DNA from: Phytophthora sp. 'mugwort' | Lineage: Eukaryota; Oomycota; Peronosporomycetes; Peronosporales; Peronosporaceae | Assembly: GCA_033558025.1 (NCBI GenBank) | Contig: JAUCEF010000007.1 | Span: 5,022,001 to 5,086,000, forward strand | Direction: 5' to 3' | Length of the DNA: 64,000 nucleotides | In this document: positions 11,601 through 22,837 of the stretch, piece after piece | Layout: the number at the start of each line of letters is the position of its first letter | Numbering within the stretch: the stretch's first letter is position 1 | The notes under the pieces: model-generated | The model's input: only the letters and a program-made list of their open reading frames with translations | Database searches by the model: none | Told to the model about the DNA's origin: nothing | Program-made: the position numbers and the translations under genes

Positions 11601-11879
11601 TTAGGCATAACTGAATCGTGGTGAAACGATGCGTACGAATGGCATATATGATATCGCGCATTTAGTAGATTGAATAGCGATCCTTGATGCAATAAAATGG
11701 ACGTCGAAAATGATTTCCAATTCTCGCTGGTATTTACGATTGACAACTGTTTTACGAAAGTTTGCTGTTGCATCAAGATTCAACAACTCGTTTTTAATGC
11801 GGCTCACTTCCTGAATGACCCATAGCTTTCGACGAAGTCTAGCAAGCTCACGTTCCTTTTCTAAACAATTCGGATACAT
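11601..11879 (-). CDS. Small basic coiled-coil protein straddling the repeat edge
   Basis: Open frame of 92 residues from an ATG at 11879 (MYPNCLEKERELARLRRKLW), strongly helical and rich in Arg, Lys, Glu and Leu. The inverted repeat boundary (~11775) lies inside it: the first ~35 residues are unique to this side and the rest is also present in the left arm. It shows that the right arm is contiguous with the original element. It may be the N-terminal part of the TQT protein downstream, separated by a degraded stretch. Family not recognised. Confidence 0.4.
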   Translation of the reverse strand: MYPNCLEKERELARLRRKLWVIQEVSRIKNELLNLDATANFRKTVVNRKYQRELEIIFDVHFIASRIAIQSTKCAISYMPFVRIVSPRFSYA

Positions 11880-12099
11880 AGTTGGGTTGGTTTCTATATA
11901 TTAAGTCAGATATAATAATTGGATGTTTCATTTGTTGTGGCGGGCGAAACCAAAACCGGAGCCGCTATGCGAGCTCTTTGAATTCTAGTACTCAGTCTCA
12001 AGGGTAGATCGCTTATTTTTGTTGATCAATCGGAGATTAGCTTGTGGTTACCATGATAGATTGTCATATCCAATCATTCATTTGACGAGGTATTTGTAT
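11880..12099. other. Intergenic between integrase and coiled-coil gene
   Basis: About 220 bp of AT-rich DNA. It lies downstream of the integrase 3' end and upstream of the next minus-strand gene, so a promoter may lie here; none can be identified. Confidence 0.35.
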
Positions 12100-13030
12100 T
12101 TATTTACCTGATTGCTGTTTCTTATGGTCCATAATCTTCTCAACCTCGTATATTTGTTTATTCATAATCTTTGCATTCGTTATCGCGTCACTAACCAAAT
12201 TTATATCATTTGGTGCCTTGCAGAGTGCATTATTAGATCTAGTTTGAACTCGATAGCCATCGATGCCAACTATTTCATATATAGCCTTGCTCCTTCTCGC
12301 CTTTTCAGATTGCGTCTTCTTCAAACGATATAACACAGAAGCTCCAATTTTAAGCCGATTCCCAAGCTTATCCATGGCGTTGTTGTTATGATCTAACTCA
12401 GATTCAATAACCTGTCCAGATGCTTCATTCGGTGTCATTTTAATAGAAGTGTGCTTAGTATTGTTATAGTTGTCGATGGCATCGCTTAGTAGCTTGAACG
12501 TTAGTGGTTGCTTTATCTCCATCAATCTCGACTTAATCGTACGGTTAAAATCGCTCAACTTTGTCCATCGTTCCGTGGTCATCTGGTTCGTTGTTGTAGT
12601 GCGTGAGTGAATTGCCTTTGGAATAGGCTTGGGCATGCCTATTCATGAATTCAGAGCCATTGTCAATAGTTAAAATATTAACTTTAAGTGCTTCAAGAGA
12701 TTTAATACGCTTATAGACACTATTCCAACGCTTGTCCACTAATATCTTAGCAAATCCAATTCTGGAGTTAATATTGATAGTCGTTAGAACCGTCGTTCCT
12801 TTCCAAAATGCTAAATCTGCCTGCCAACTATTGGGATTGGTTGAAGCAATCTTAAAATCATCAAATCGAGTTGCCGTTGTAGCGTTGGATATCAGTCTGC
12901 TTGGCATACCACTCCTTAACATCCTTAAGACGAATAGATTTTCAATGTTTTTGGCCTTCTGATACAGAGCATTGCTGTCGATATATCCTGTTTTAGGATC
13001 ATGATAAATTTTTAATAGTAGCTCATACAT
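12100..13030 (-). pseudogene. Polinton integrase (retroviral DDE type), one frameshift
   Basis: First frame 13030-12545 from MYELLLKIYHDPKTGY; second frame to 12100. Catalytic residues by position: Asp in WQADLAF (~12820), Asp in TIDNGSEF (~12660) and Glu in the VER segment near 12555. The frame breaks just after that Glu at a run of T residues, consistent with a single-base length change, and continues with FNRTIKSRL, YNNTKHTSIKMTPNEA and a C-terminal SH3/chromo-like part ending in a basic tail. Polinton integrases insert the element with short target duplications. Downstream of the polymerase gene on the same strand. Confidence 0.8.
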
Positions 13031-13038
13031 GGTCTATA

Positions 13039-16000
13039 TTAGAAACAAAACAAATATGCAAAGAGTTCCCCCCAAATATCGAGCGGAATTGTAGAAATAC
13101 CATCATCTAAAACCTTACGCTTGTCGTACCAATAGTTATGGGCAGTCTTTGTTTGACTGTATGTAATGATTGATTTAGTCTCTTTACTAACGCGGAAACC
13201 CTTGTTAGTTCCTTTCAGAGTTATACGATCGCGAACAACAGACTCGAAGTTCTTAGGCGATAGTAAATCATTGTTCTTGTTCTTTTGAATACCCTTTGCG
13301 GACAGCTTGAAATATTCGACTTTTCCATTAACAAGTTTTTCATCTATCTTGACCTTTTGTTCTTCATCTGGGATATATAACAAATTTACTTCTTGCTGGG
13401 TAGTACTACTATCGCATCACATCGCCACTCTTCCTTGAATAGGCCAGGCGTGAATGTATCATAGATGGACACTTCCTTGTTATCGTCTCGCGGAAACCAT
13501 TCATACTTGTGTGGCTTGAAGTGGTCTTGAAGCTCACGCATGATACACTCGCGGAAAGGATTATCACAGCTGAAAGCGATATACGCTGAGTCAGTGTCCA
13601 TCTCCTGATATTGAAAATCGCTGCGATCGAAGTAGAAATCGATGCAATCGTAGTAGAGTTGGAGCATTCGGAGCTTAGCAAGCTTGATAGATGGCAATCG
13701 TAGTAGAGTTAGAGCATTCGGAGCTTAGCAAGCTTGATAGATGGCAATCGATAGATAAATCGGATTTTTACTCTTGTTGAAGCGCTTCTTCATGGAGTCT
13801 CACATGACCTATTTAAAACTCCTCCAACGAATGAAACGTGAAATGTTCGATCTTTTTCTCAATAGCTGTCTCTTCAGACGCATATTTAACCATCTTATGC
13901 TTGCTCATATCCATGCCGGAACGACCAAACGCAGAGTTGCCAACGAGATTAATCATCATTCCAATCATTTTCTTGTTCTCATCGGCATTACCGTCGCGAC
14001 GTGCTTGAGATACCTCTTTCTTAAATGACATAAATGCTTTGTGAGCACTCGCCTTGATGAAATATAGGTCTTAGTGATTTCCATCCCATGTGAGAGGTAC
14101 TACTCAAGGAGTGGAGCATAGATAAGAATCTTTTCACCAAAGTAGCTACCGATAAGCTTGCGAGAGAGCTTGGCATCATTTTTATCGCGTGTCTGGTTGT
14201 TCTCTTACATATGTGAGCCAATGATCTTCTCATCAGTGCAATCAATTTCACTGTTTTGAAAATAGGAGCCATTTCGCTAAAGTACTCTTTCAAGTGGTCT
14301 GGAGTTCGAATGTCGCATTCGAGAAAACCAAAGATCTTGTCATTGACTATGTCATCAATGATACCATTATATGATTCAATTGTAGTCAACGACCGCAAGG
14401 CATATAATTACCCAGAGCCCAGAGATAGAGAGCATTGGCGTCATACCCAATGACTTTTTTCACATGCTTGTCACCACGAAATAGAGTTTTATTACGTTTG
14501 GCGTAGCAGTTAAAGACATTCGACGGCCCGCCGGCAATATTGTCCTTCATTCTACGGTAGATTTCTTTTTCCGCTAAATCAATTGAATGTACTAACTGAT
14601 CGGAGTTGAAATCATACAGTTTATTTTTCCGAAATCCACCGATGGACATATCTTTACGAACCACATTGCACTCGATTCAGCTAATCGTAATGCTGCCATT
14701 GATATGACCTTTGTTAATTCTATCAGCTGACGCGGTTTCAGCAGTTAGAGGACAATAGCATACAGCGCAAAGATACTTCTGTCTATCTAATACTGTATTT
14801 AGATGACCAATCGTTGTATCATATTAACGTTTGGCTTCAGCGTCTTGGGCCTTGTGCCCCTTTATTCGTTTCTCAGGAAATCCAAACCTTGGAGCAGCTA
14901 TTCTCGGTTGCTTCCTGAGGTTTTGTGGCATGTCTGATACATAACCTTTTCCGAAAGACCAGGTAGAGAAACTTCATCAGTCAACATATCGAGATAAAAG
15001 CTTTTGAATAACTTTTGTTGAGATTGGATAGCTTTGATGAATGGCACACCATCCAGCTTGTTATACCAGATCAGCAGATCCTTGATACTCTTCATCTCAT
15101 AGTACTCCCAAACGAACTTGACGCGTTCATTAGTAGCGATTGTCCCGCGAAGATCGCTACTGAAAGCCTTGTTAGGTGGGATTTTAGTCTCGTTGAGTAC
15201 ATCAAATGAAGTTATGTACTCATAAGGGAATATCTCCTTAGCAAGGCCACAAGTGCATTTAATCTTGTCATCACACTTGCACCCACCGAGGTAAGTAGTG
15301 AGATAACTTTCCAGAGATGTACCTTGTGGGACATAATTCATAATATCAAGCATCTTGAAGTCGTCATTTGCGATGCACATATAACTGGGATTTCTGATAA
15401 CAGATTTGATATTGTCGGTCCCGATTACTAAGAAGAGATCTTTTTAATAAGATTGATGTCATAGCTTCCAGAGTTGAATTCAAGAACAGTTTGATTCTAT
15501 TGTATGATCCACTATCTCTGATATCGAAGTTTTATATATTATCATGCGCATCGTGGAATGACTGGTACTCTCCTTCCTTGATTTCATCATCAATAGATGG
15601 GAGTGTACCCTTCTCCTCCTCACGCATTAAAATGCTTCTGAGTAAGATCTCATAAATCGACACATTGTATCGCTGAATGATCTTGACTGTACTGTTAATG
15701 TACTCGAACATATCCTTTAGCAATGCACGCGGATCGTTATTAATGAAACATTCGACACGGTTAGTTAAGCTATCTGATATCGAAACGCTAACGGGGATGT
15801 GCTCATTTACATAGACAGTACTTTCTCCGTGGCTAATCTCTGTTGGCTTGAGGATGGATTCGAAATCGTAGACAATGAAATGATCGAGGTAGTGATCCAC
15901 ATGCTTTAGCGGGTATCGTTGGAGCAACTTCTTAATCATATTCTCAGGAGGAATGTCGATGTTTGATAGCTTTGGGAACGACGCAATATTGACTTCATCG

Positions 16001-17074
16001 CATCTGTTCTTAGAGTGGTTTCGTAATTTTTCACTCGTCTCGAAGATCATATCACATTCTGACACTTATACTTGTTCTGAAACATTTGCATGTTCTTGAT
16101 ATAGATAGCATGATTCTCACACGATAGGATGTTGATTCGGTCATAGCTCTTCTCTGATGAACGAATGCACTCAACATTTCCGGTTTCCACATCCTTCGTA
16201 TATGCATTGATTACTAAGCTGGAAGCATCCTCGAGCTCATCGAATTGCAAAATGTCAATTGGCTTGAAGTTGGGAAAGAGACCTAGCGTGTAGCTAATAC
16301 CCTTGTATGAACAATTTCGCTTGAAGGTATCCTTTACAAGGGATTGAATCTTGCGATGATCTTTACCGCGACTGGAATGAAAAGCAATGCAATGGAAACG
16401 CATTTATTGTTGGCCTTCGGAAAGTCGATAACATGCTTGTTATTGAGTATGACTTTAGGAATAACAGCTCCGCTATCACCGAGAGCGTGGTTGCAAAAGT
16501 AGATGAATAGCTTGAACCCAATGATACCCAGGTGGTTGTATCCAGATGAGGGGTAAGGGACCTTGTTTGCTAACACCATTGCTCTAATAGGAGTCATCAC
16601 CTTCTTTCAGATATCATATTTAATATTAATTGCAATTGGAGAGTCGAAGACCATTGTGTTGCCAACATTTGGATACCAATAACGAACATCACTTTCATCG
16701 GCAAAAATATTGATTAAGCTGTATCCAAGCGCAATGTTTACCTAATGAGCTTTCCCCTGACTTTCGAGTACAAGTTCCAGCTTTTCATAAAACTCTCCTG
16801 CTGGGATATTCTCTACAGAGATGAGTCTCCATGTGGTTGCCTTTATAGAATCGATACTTCGGGTCAGCCTTATAATCGGGTGAAATATGCTTGTTGAGAT
16901 CTTCAATCGTTTCTTGTACTGCTTGACAATTAGTTTCTTATTTCGTGGATGAGGTGGGTTTCCAATATAAACCATCTTACCTGTGCGTCCTCGCACCTTC
17001 ACTCGATAGTTTTTTCCCCATTTGACGTATGGAATATCCAATCGCCTAAGTCCTTGAACTTCGTACGGCAACAT
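13039..17074 (-). pseudogene. Polinton protein-primed DNA polymerase B, multiply frameshifted
   Basis: Pieces in order: N-terminal block 17074-16600 (RYWYPNVGN near 16690), 16600-16047, zinc-finger-like CQ/KCDMIF...H...C around 16070, exonuclease motif I with DFES near 15865, 15380-14898 (IFPYEYITSFDVL, typical of Polinton polymerases), a Cys-rich HNH-like insert near 14780-14660, motif A YDANALYL near 14440, motif B NLVGNSAFG near 13940, motif C DTDSAY near 13596, KEEW near 13430, and a C-terminal TNKGFRVSK segment at 13200. At least seven breaks, one a 50 bp tandem duplication. The whole span (~4 kb) matches the usual ~1,200-1,300 residues. It would have copied the element from a protein primer; it cannot do so now. 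Confidence 0.85.
13644..13743. repeat. 50 bp tandem duplication inside the polymerase gene
   Basis: The unit starting GCAATCGTAGTAGAG occurs at 13644-13693 and again at 13694-13743 with one difference (TTGGAG versus TTAGAG), and a third GCAATCG begins at 13744. Fifty is not a multiple of three, so the copy breaks the frame between motifs B and C. Confidence 0.9.
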
Positions 17075-17389
17075 GATTGCTATATATCGGTGGGTATATT
17101 TCGGCTGGTGGAAAAGTCTTTATATTAGTTAGACTTTGCTTAAGATAGAACTTTATATTCTTGGAAATACAACAAAATGATTTGAATTATTTCGATTCTG
17201 TTTTCTCGTTTGCTTTAAGTAGTTGCGCTTCTCCCTACATCGAGTGTAATCTGTTCTCTATGGGCTGTATCGTACGCGTTTTGCATAGCGATACGTGTTT
17301 CTCTCGTCTTGAGGTAATACCACATCTGGTTCGCTTTGAAGCGTTCCTTGTTAGCTTGGTATTTTTCAGGTGAATAAGTCATTGTTATT

Positions 17390-17732
17390 TATATACTATA
17401 GAGGACTTTGTATCAGGATTCAAACAATGTTTGTGTATGTCTGATGTCCACATTTGGGACACAGAAACCAATCTTTTCTTCAGTCTTAAAGCAACAGCTT
17501 CTATCTGAAGCATACCAAGTCCTATTAGATGAATCAAATTCTTCTACATATCCTTGACATGACGAACACCACACCCACAAGCCCCTACCATGTTTTTAAC
17601 GATGTCATACTCGGCCCGCTTCTGAAACCATGGTTGCTTCATCAACCACCTACCGTAAGCTCGATCTTTAACCATTGCTTCGAGTGTTGAATACTTCGAG
17701 TTAAAACCTAACTTATCCATTGTTATGGCCAT
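17390..17732 (-). pseudogene. ExoX-like / zinc-ribbon Polinton protein fragment
   Basis: Frame 17732-17544 begins MAITMDKLGFNSKYSTLEAM and continues KDRAYGRWLMKQPWF, a pattern like the small ExoX C-terminal-like domain (Y-x-x-W-L/M) found in viral and Polinton proteins. After a frame change near 17555 come paired cysteines (CGCG, CC, and a CVPNV/CPKCG-like end near 17450), suggesting zinc ribbons. The minus-strand order places it upstream of the polymerase. Assignment rests on motif resemblance only. Confidence 0.35.
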
Positions 17733-17760
17733 TATACCTTTATATTTATCGATCAGGATG

Positions 17761-18000
17761 GAACGTCTTTATGTTTTTTTTATCCTGATAGTTGGATAAA
17801 TCCATATAGGCAAAATATTGATTCTTTATATTCACAGCATGATGCACCTTTACATATTTCGCTATTAGGACCTTTTGAGAACAAAAACTATGTCCCTTTG
17901 CATATTGGCTATCGACAGGAGCTGCTTAAATTAAATAGGATTTTATCCCTTTGCTAATTCATGGGTTAAACATTGTTTTAGTAAATCCAGATGGAATAAA
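17761..18000. other. Junction between Polinton and family C retrotransposon
   Basis: AT-rich, no gene seen; ends in an A-run (~17997-18007) immediately before family C protease sequence. The Polinton terminus and the 5' truncation of the Gypsy element both fall here. Confidence 0.4.
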
Positions 18001-18039
18001 AAAAAAACGGCCCCGATTGTGTGCCGTGAACCACTACTA

Positions 18040-18540
18040 ACATTATGCGCCGGGAAAGTGGTTTCGACAAGCGAAAGCGACAGGCAAGATTAACAATGAC
18101 AAGGCGATCTTACTCTTAGGTACTGGTGCCGTGGTGTCCATTCTGGATACCGCCTTTGCTCGTAAGGTTGGGTGCTATATCGACTTGAGTCAGTGCCAAG
18201 GGTGTGGGGGATCGGTGATCATGTATATGTCACGAATGGAAGGACGCGGATAAAGATCACGTTAACAGGATCGTTGGTTTAGTTTTTTCGATATATGGGT
18301 TGGAGATCTTGCTGGCCAAGACGCGATCCTGGGCATGGACATTATGGACCCTGCTGGGATCAGGCTAGATCTGGCCAATGGGTCAATTTGTCTGCCGGAC
18401 GAGATCCGAATTCAACTCAGCGGACGCCGACAACTCTACAATGACAAGGCGAAAGTGGTGACGTTAGATCAGCATCTCCAAGTCGAGGTTGGGGGTCGTT
18501 TGAGTTGCCGCTCCGGTTTCGGCATCCGCAGATCGTGAGA
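18040..18540 (+). pseudogene. Family C protease, catalytic Asp replaced by Gly
   Basis: Reads NNDKAILLLGTGAVVSILD around 18095-18150, followed by ARKVGCYIDLSQC. After a frame break near 18210 it resumes at 18300 with GDLAGQDAILGMDIMDPAGI and a KAKVVTLDQHL segment. Retropepsins need D-T/S-G-A; here the Asp position is Gly (GGT), which by itself would abolish proteolysis. It joins the linker that leads to reverse transcriptase. Confidence 0.7.
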
Positions 18541-18557
18541 AGCTGTGATTTAAAGAC

Positions 18558-18573
18558 AAAAAAAAAAAAAAAA
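18558..18573 (+). repeat. A16 homopolymer inside family C pol
   Basis: A run of about 16 A residues sits within what should be coding sequence just after the protease, breaking the frame. Polymerase slippage or a deletion-repair product are both possible. Confidence 0.6.
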
Positions 18574-18584
18574 CGCTGAGATCG

Positions 18585-19076
18585 ATGGGTGCCGACGGTG
18601 ACGATGGGACCAGGGAAATCGCAGTATCTATTGCTGACGGATATCAGCGACCGTCGACTGATTTTCCAGCGAGAGTACGAATCGCGATGTGGCTAGCTGG
18701 AGATCGTGTTCCCCGCTTGCCAGGTTTTGTATCGAGCGGATCGCGTCGATATGCGGAGTGGCAGAATCTAGCGTTCCAAGCGACTGCGGAAGCACTCCCC
18801 TTGAAAGTGGAGGGGTCGGATCCTGTACCCGCTGTAGAGCGTCCAGAATATGCCACACCACGTGCGATACTAGATAGAGTCCCGATTTTAGATGGTGAGG
18901 TGGGTGTGGCTACATCGTCTATAGCGGTTGGTCGATCGTGTGTTGCGTCCCCCAAGAAGAGAGAAGGATGCGTCGAGATCGCCACCTGTGACATCACTTC
19001 GGGTGGAAGGTGGCGAGGAAAGACCCGGTCCAGCTACGTGGTCGCCCAAGCTGACACCCCAACTGTAGGTAGTTGA
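18585..19076 (+). pseudogene. Family C protease-RT linker
   Basis: Open frame of 163 residues containing WLAGDRVPRLPGFVS, SRRYAEWQNLAFQA and ERPEYATPRAILDR. This Pro/Ser/Glu-rich linker lies between protease and reverse transcriptase in many oomycete Gypsy polyproteins and has no catalytic role of its own. Continuous with the protease frame only across the poly-A interruption. Confidence 0.55.
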
Positions 19077-19366
19077 CCAGGTCGCTGTGGCGGTAGATCA
19101 GGAAGGACATACCGAGCCGGGGCCGGGTCTTAGACAGCTCGATTCGTTGGCGGAGGCAGATCAGATATCACACAATGGCGCATCGGATGGCGAGAAGGAA
19201 CGCCACGGAGCTAGCTTGCCGGGCCTGTCTGAAAACCGGATACGGAATCGCATGAATTAACTCAGTCCAGCTGACTCCGATCGCGATGGAGATGTCGATC
19301 CGATCGGAACCGATTTGAACTACCCCCATGAAGGAGAAGAGATGAGAGCGGAACCGAGAATTAGCG

Positions 19367-20476
19367 GTGCTCCTCCAAGTCGAGATTGCTACGACGGAGA
19401 AGGCGACCATCGAAGATATCCAGGTGGGAGATCCTAAGCATAATACCCCTGAAGAGATCGACCGACTTCGACAGATGATCTGGAAGAGACGACACCTATT
19501 GACCGGCATGGGCAACGCATTCCCTCCAGCCGCCAGGGGCGTTGTATGCGACATCGACGTAGGTGGTGCGAAACCTGTTGCGCAACGAGTACGGAAGGTG
19601 GCACCGCGCTTCAGGGAGAAGGTGTCAGATCTGATAAAGGGACTGTCTTAGCAGCCAAGATCATTCAATACTCGACTTCTCCATGGGCATCTCCGATCGT
19701 GATCATCATTAAGAATAACGGAGAGGATATACGGCTGTGCATCGACTACCGGTTGGTGAACGATCTGACACGAGTAATGGTCTATCCAATGCCGCTGGTC
19801 AAAGAATCCGTTGGAAGATCTAGACAAAGTGCTTGGTATTGTTCGTTAGACATGGCAAGTGTGCTATGGGTAGTCCCGATGACCGATCGATCTCGCGCGA
19901 TCTCGGCCTTCATACTCCGTTCGGGTTATTCGAGTGGAACAGGATGCGTTTCGGACTCAAGAACGCGCCGCAGATTTATCAACGGCTGGTGGACAACGCC
20001 TTGTACGGATTCATGAAGATCTCAAAATCCGAACCTACGTGGCGACTCACGGATGTGTTTGACGCAGGAGAACCCAAAAATCCTGGCAAGCCTTCGGTTC
20101 TAGGACGGAGATCATATATCGACGACATCCTAATCACTGCCGGAACTTGGGATCAACTATGCGATCGGGTGGAACGCCTACTGAATGCCTGTGACAGATG
20201 GAATTTGTCGATCAGTGTCGTCAAGGGTTTCTGGAGCTAAGAAAAGTGGATTACCTAGGGCATCAAGTGTCGATCGAAGGCCTGGAGGCACATCCGAAGT
20301 ACATGAAAGGGTTGACCGACTTGCCTTTCCCGAAGTCACTCAGATCGATGCAGTCATTCCTGGGCAGTCTGAATTATTATAGCCGATTCGTCGAGGAATA
20401 TGCGATTTATGCTGCAGTCTTGTACGAGTTGCGTGAAGTGGATTTTAACGAGCTGAGGAAACGTCGAGATCTTTGA
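19367..20476 (+). pseudogene. Family C reverse transcriptase
   Basis: Begins with the pre-RT motif HNTPEEIDRLRQMIWKRRHL (19430-19500). It continues through STSPWASPIVI and DIRLCIDYRLVND (~19735), a damaged LDMAS segment near 19850, FGLKNAPQIYQRLVD (~19960), the active site YIDDILIT (~20118) and YLGHQVSIEGL...SFLGSLNYYSRFV (~20250-20390). Three frame changes. Catalytic aspartates of the YIDD motif are present. The frame then stops at 20476 where RNase H should begin. Confidence 0.8.
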
Positions 20477-20559
20477 CTAATTCTTGGCAAAACTCCTTCC
20501 GATCCTGATCTTGACGTTCCTGATTCAGATGGATCCGGATCCGTGCACCGATCAACCGT

Positions 20560-21720
20560 TTTGGACGAGGTTTTTGGTCAGAGATCTCCGTGTCGATCGT
20601 ATCCGACAGGCCCAAGACGAGGAAGTGTGGATATCAAGTTTGAAGAATTATCTGACTGGGGATGTGACCGATCTCACACAAGCTCAGGCAAGACTGTGTG
20701 GCAAAATAGTGTCAGACTATGTCGTCGACGACAATGATCTGCTGTTCTACTGTCCGGCTACCAAGAGATCGGAACTAGATCGGGACGGATTAATGAGGCT
20801 GGTCGCGCCCAGACACTCCACCTTGATATATTGCATCACTATCATGCGAGCGTTGAAGGTGGACATCAGGGGATTGGCCGTACATACCAACGCATCAGGG
20901 AGCAGTTCCACTGGAGAGTTTTATATCGCAGCGTACAGAGATATGTAGGTGAATGTGTAGACTGCGAAACTGGAAAGGGTCGCCCCATAATCAGAGGAGA
21001 ATCGCCTGGGAACCTCCAGGCGACATATCCTTTTCAGATAATTGCAATGGATCACATACCCTCGCTGGCGAGGTCGTTCAAGGGCAACACTGAGCTACTG
21101 ATCTGCGTAGATCTGTTTACAGGGTATGTGATCGCGAAGGCAAGTGCGTCTAGAACGGCCCAGACGATCGCCGAGTCGTACAAAGAGTGTGTCTTCCGGA
21201 GATTTGGTGCTAGCGAGGCGATCCGCCATGATCGAGAACCCGGATTCATGTCTGACTTCTTCCGAGCTTTCAACAAGATCCTCGGACAGCGACAGAGGGC
21301 GACGATGGCGTATCGACCGCAACCAAACGGAACAGCAGAACGGATGGTACATATCATAACTCGATCTTTGAAGATGTATGTTCAAGATCTCAACCAGCAG
21401 GATTGGGATGAGTATGCGGAGCGACCCTGACGTTTGCGATCAACACGGCCCAAAATCGAGTGCGAGGGGATACACCATTCTACCTAGTACACGGATGGGG
21501 CCCCAGATCGACGTTGGATGCCACGATACCTTTGGGCAGTACTCGCACCCGACATCGAAATCCTAGGAGATGGAGGTATCAGATCCAGCGTTATTTCACA
21601 ACGGCAAGGAAACAAGTCAATGTCAAGTTGGAGAGGCCGATCTACATCAGATCGAAGCCGGATCTCAAGTTTGGCTGTATCTGGATCGCGTGAAGGAAGG
21701 ATATGCGCGTAAGCTAGCGC
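20560..21720 (+). pseudogene. Family C integrase
   Basis: HHCC zinc domain at 20828-20975 (HHYHASVEGGHQG...CVDCETGKG). Catalytic core with Asp in AMDHIPS (~21048), Asp in the RHDREPGF segment (~21228) and Glu in PNGTAERM (~21342). The 5' part (20560-20800, DEEVWISSLKNYLTGD) is the RNase H-integrase linker in another frame. The frame ends at a TGA near 21428 and coding resumes in another frame with LTFAINTAQNRV-type sequence. In the family this enzyme inserts the cDNA. Confidence 0.8.
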
Positions 21721-22140
21721 ATCTGTGGCATGGTCCGTTCCGAGTTGCGGAGAAGATTAACGAATACTCACTGTGCCTCGAGGTGGCCGGAACGGAGTAT
21801 CGGCTCTTCCCGATTGTACATGTCTCCAAGTTGAAGTTAGTCAAGGAATTCCCAAATCGGCCCCAGATCGAGTTGACTGTACGAGTCTCGGATCGACTGG
21901 ATTTTGACGAAACTCTGCTGCCCGAGGATAGCTGGACACCGACTTTAGGCGCAGACGAATACGAAGTGGAGAAGATCACCAATTTAGGACAGGCAGGAGA
22001 ACTCGGTATGGACGGACCGATCGGGAATTGCTAGTGTATTGGAAGGGATATGAGGACCCCAGCTGGGTCGACAAAGCCGATCTCAACTGTGAAGCAAGCA
22101 CTTCTCCACGATTTTTTCGGGGACAGGCAATCGGACTTGA
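21570..22140 (+). pseudogene. Family C integrase C-terminus and chromodomain
   Basis: 21700-21850 encodes KLAHLWHGPFRVAEKIN and FPIVHVSKLKLVKEF, the GPY/F module. After a frame change near 21990 the sequence ELLVYWKGYEDPSWV (~22027-22075) is a chromodomain core, which marks the element as a chromovirus. In the family this domain steers integration towards marked chromatin. Confidence 0.75.
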
Positions 22141-22835
22141 TTCGGTGTGATGCAGTCCCACGAGGAGGAGTGAGATCAGGGAACTCGCGGTCGACTATCG
22201 TGGTGAGCTGGTCACTGCGACCGGTGAAAAATGGAGGATGGATCGGTGGGGAGGCCACGGATCGGAGGAAATGAGTGATGTATTGACGTTATGCGTATAA
22301 ATCTGCATGAATTTTCAAGAACCTGAAAAGGAAATCTAGATCGAGTAGCTCTAGACGAGTAGTAGAACGCGTGGAACCCACAATAGTCAAGACGGAAAAG
22401 AAGCAAGGATGGACGAAAAGAAGAATGGCTAGATGAATGCACGGAGGCCTACTCATGAACGGCGATGTAATGATGTGGGGCGGAGGAGAAGGAGTTGTCG
22501 AGTAGGAAGGAAATTTGGAAGTGATTCATTTTGGGCGGTCCTTAGTTCGCTAGCGCTATATCTAAGCCGCCATGGAGGCTTTGTGTGTCCTTTGTGCCAC
22601 GCTGGATATTCTCCGCACGGTGACCAACCATTCTTCTACATCACATGCAAACCTACACGTCACACTCTATTGACTATCTGATTGGCTGGAGACTCTGGGA
22701 CATTCTCTGGTTTCGTCATAATGATAATGATTGCATGTACCATGAGTGTAGTTCACATACGTGATCCTTGGAGATGTCGTGGTGTCGCGGGCGCCTCCTT
22801 ATGTGCAATTTATGCAAAAGATGCAAAATAAAATG
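22141..22835. other. Unassigned, possibly family C 3' region or LTR
   Basis: No coding region recognised. It should contain the 3' untranslated region and LTR of family C, but I found no second copy in the window to define its ends. Confidence 0.3.
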
Positions 22836-22837
22836 TG

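Larger units (their letters stand above)
6436..11775. repeat. Right arm of ~5.33 kb inverted repeat (apparent original copy)
   Basis: Reverse complement of 999-6329. At its outer edge the coiled-coil frame 11601-11879 crosses the repeat boundary uninterrupted and joins sequence leading to the integrase. This arm therefore preserves the original gene order (polymerase, integrase, unassigned genes, fibre). Stops and frameshifts in the genes are the same in both arms, which places the duplication after most of the decay. Confidence 0.95.
999..17760. mobile_element. Degenerate Maverick/Polinton DNA transposon with internal inverted duplication
   Basis: Protein-primed family B DNA polymerase next to a retroviral-type integrase is the hallmark pair of Mavericks/Polintons, large self-synthesising virus-like transposons described in oomycetes among others. 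Also present are a fibre protein with an S74 chaperone end, an ExoX-like/zinc-ribbon fragment and several unassigned genes. Polymerase and integrase lie on the minus strand. Almost every gene has frameshifts or stops, so this copy is dead. I did not recognise the double-jelly-roll capsid protein, penton, FtsK-type packaging ATPase or maturation protease. Termini are unresolved: the right limit is set just beyond the last recognisable frame, and the left limit is the edge of the inverted repeat. Confidence 0.85.
18005..22140 (+). mobile_element. Family C Ty3/Gypsy chromovirus, 5'-truncated, decayed
   Basis: Protease, reverse transcriptase, integrase and chromodomain appear in the Ty3/Gypsy order on the plus strand. 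The gag gene and 5' LTR are absent: protein sequence begins a few codons before the protease active site. RNase H is mostly missing at ~20470-20600. Several frameshifts. The DNA is strikingly rich in GATC, a property shared with the antisense block at 23.5-27.4 kb but not with families A or B. No 3' LTR could be delimited. Confidence 0.85.
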
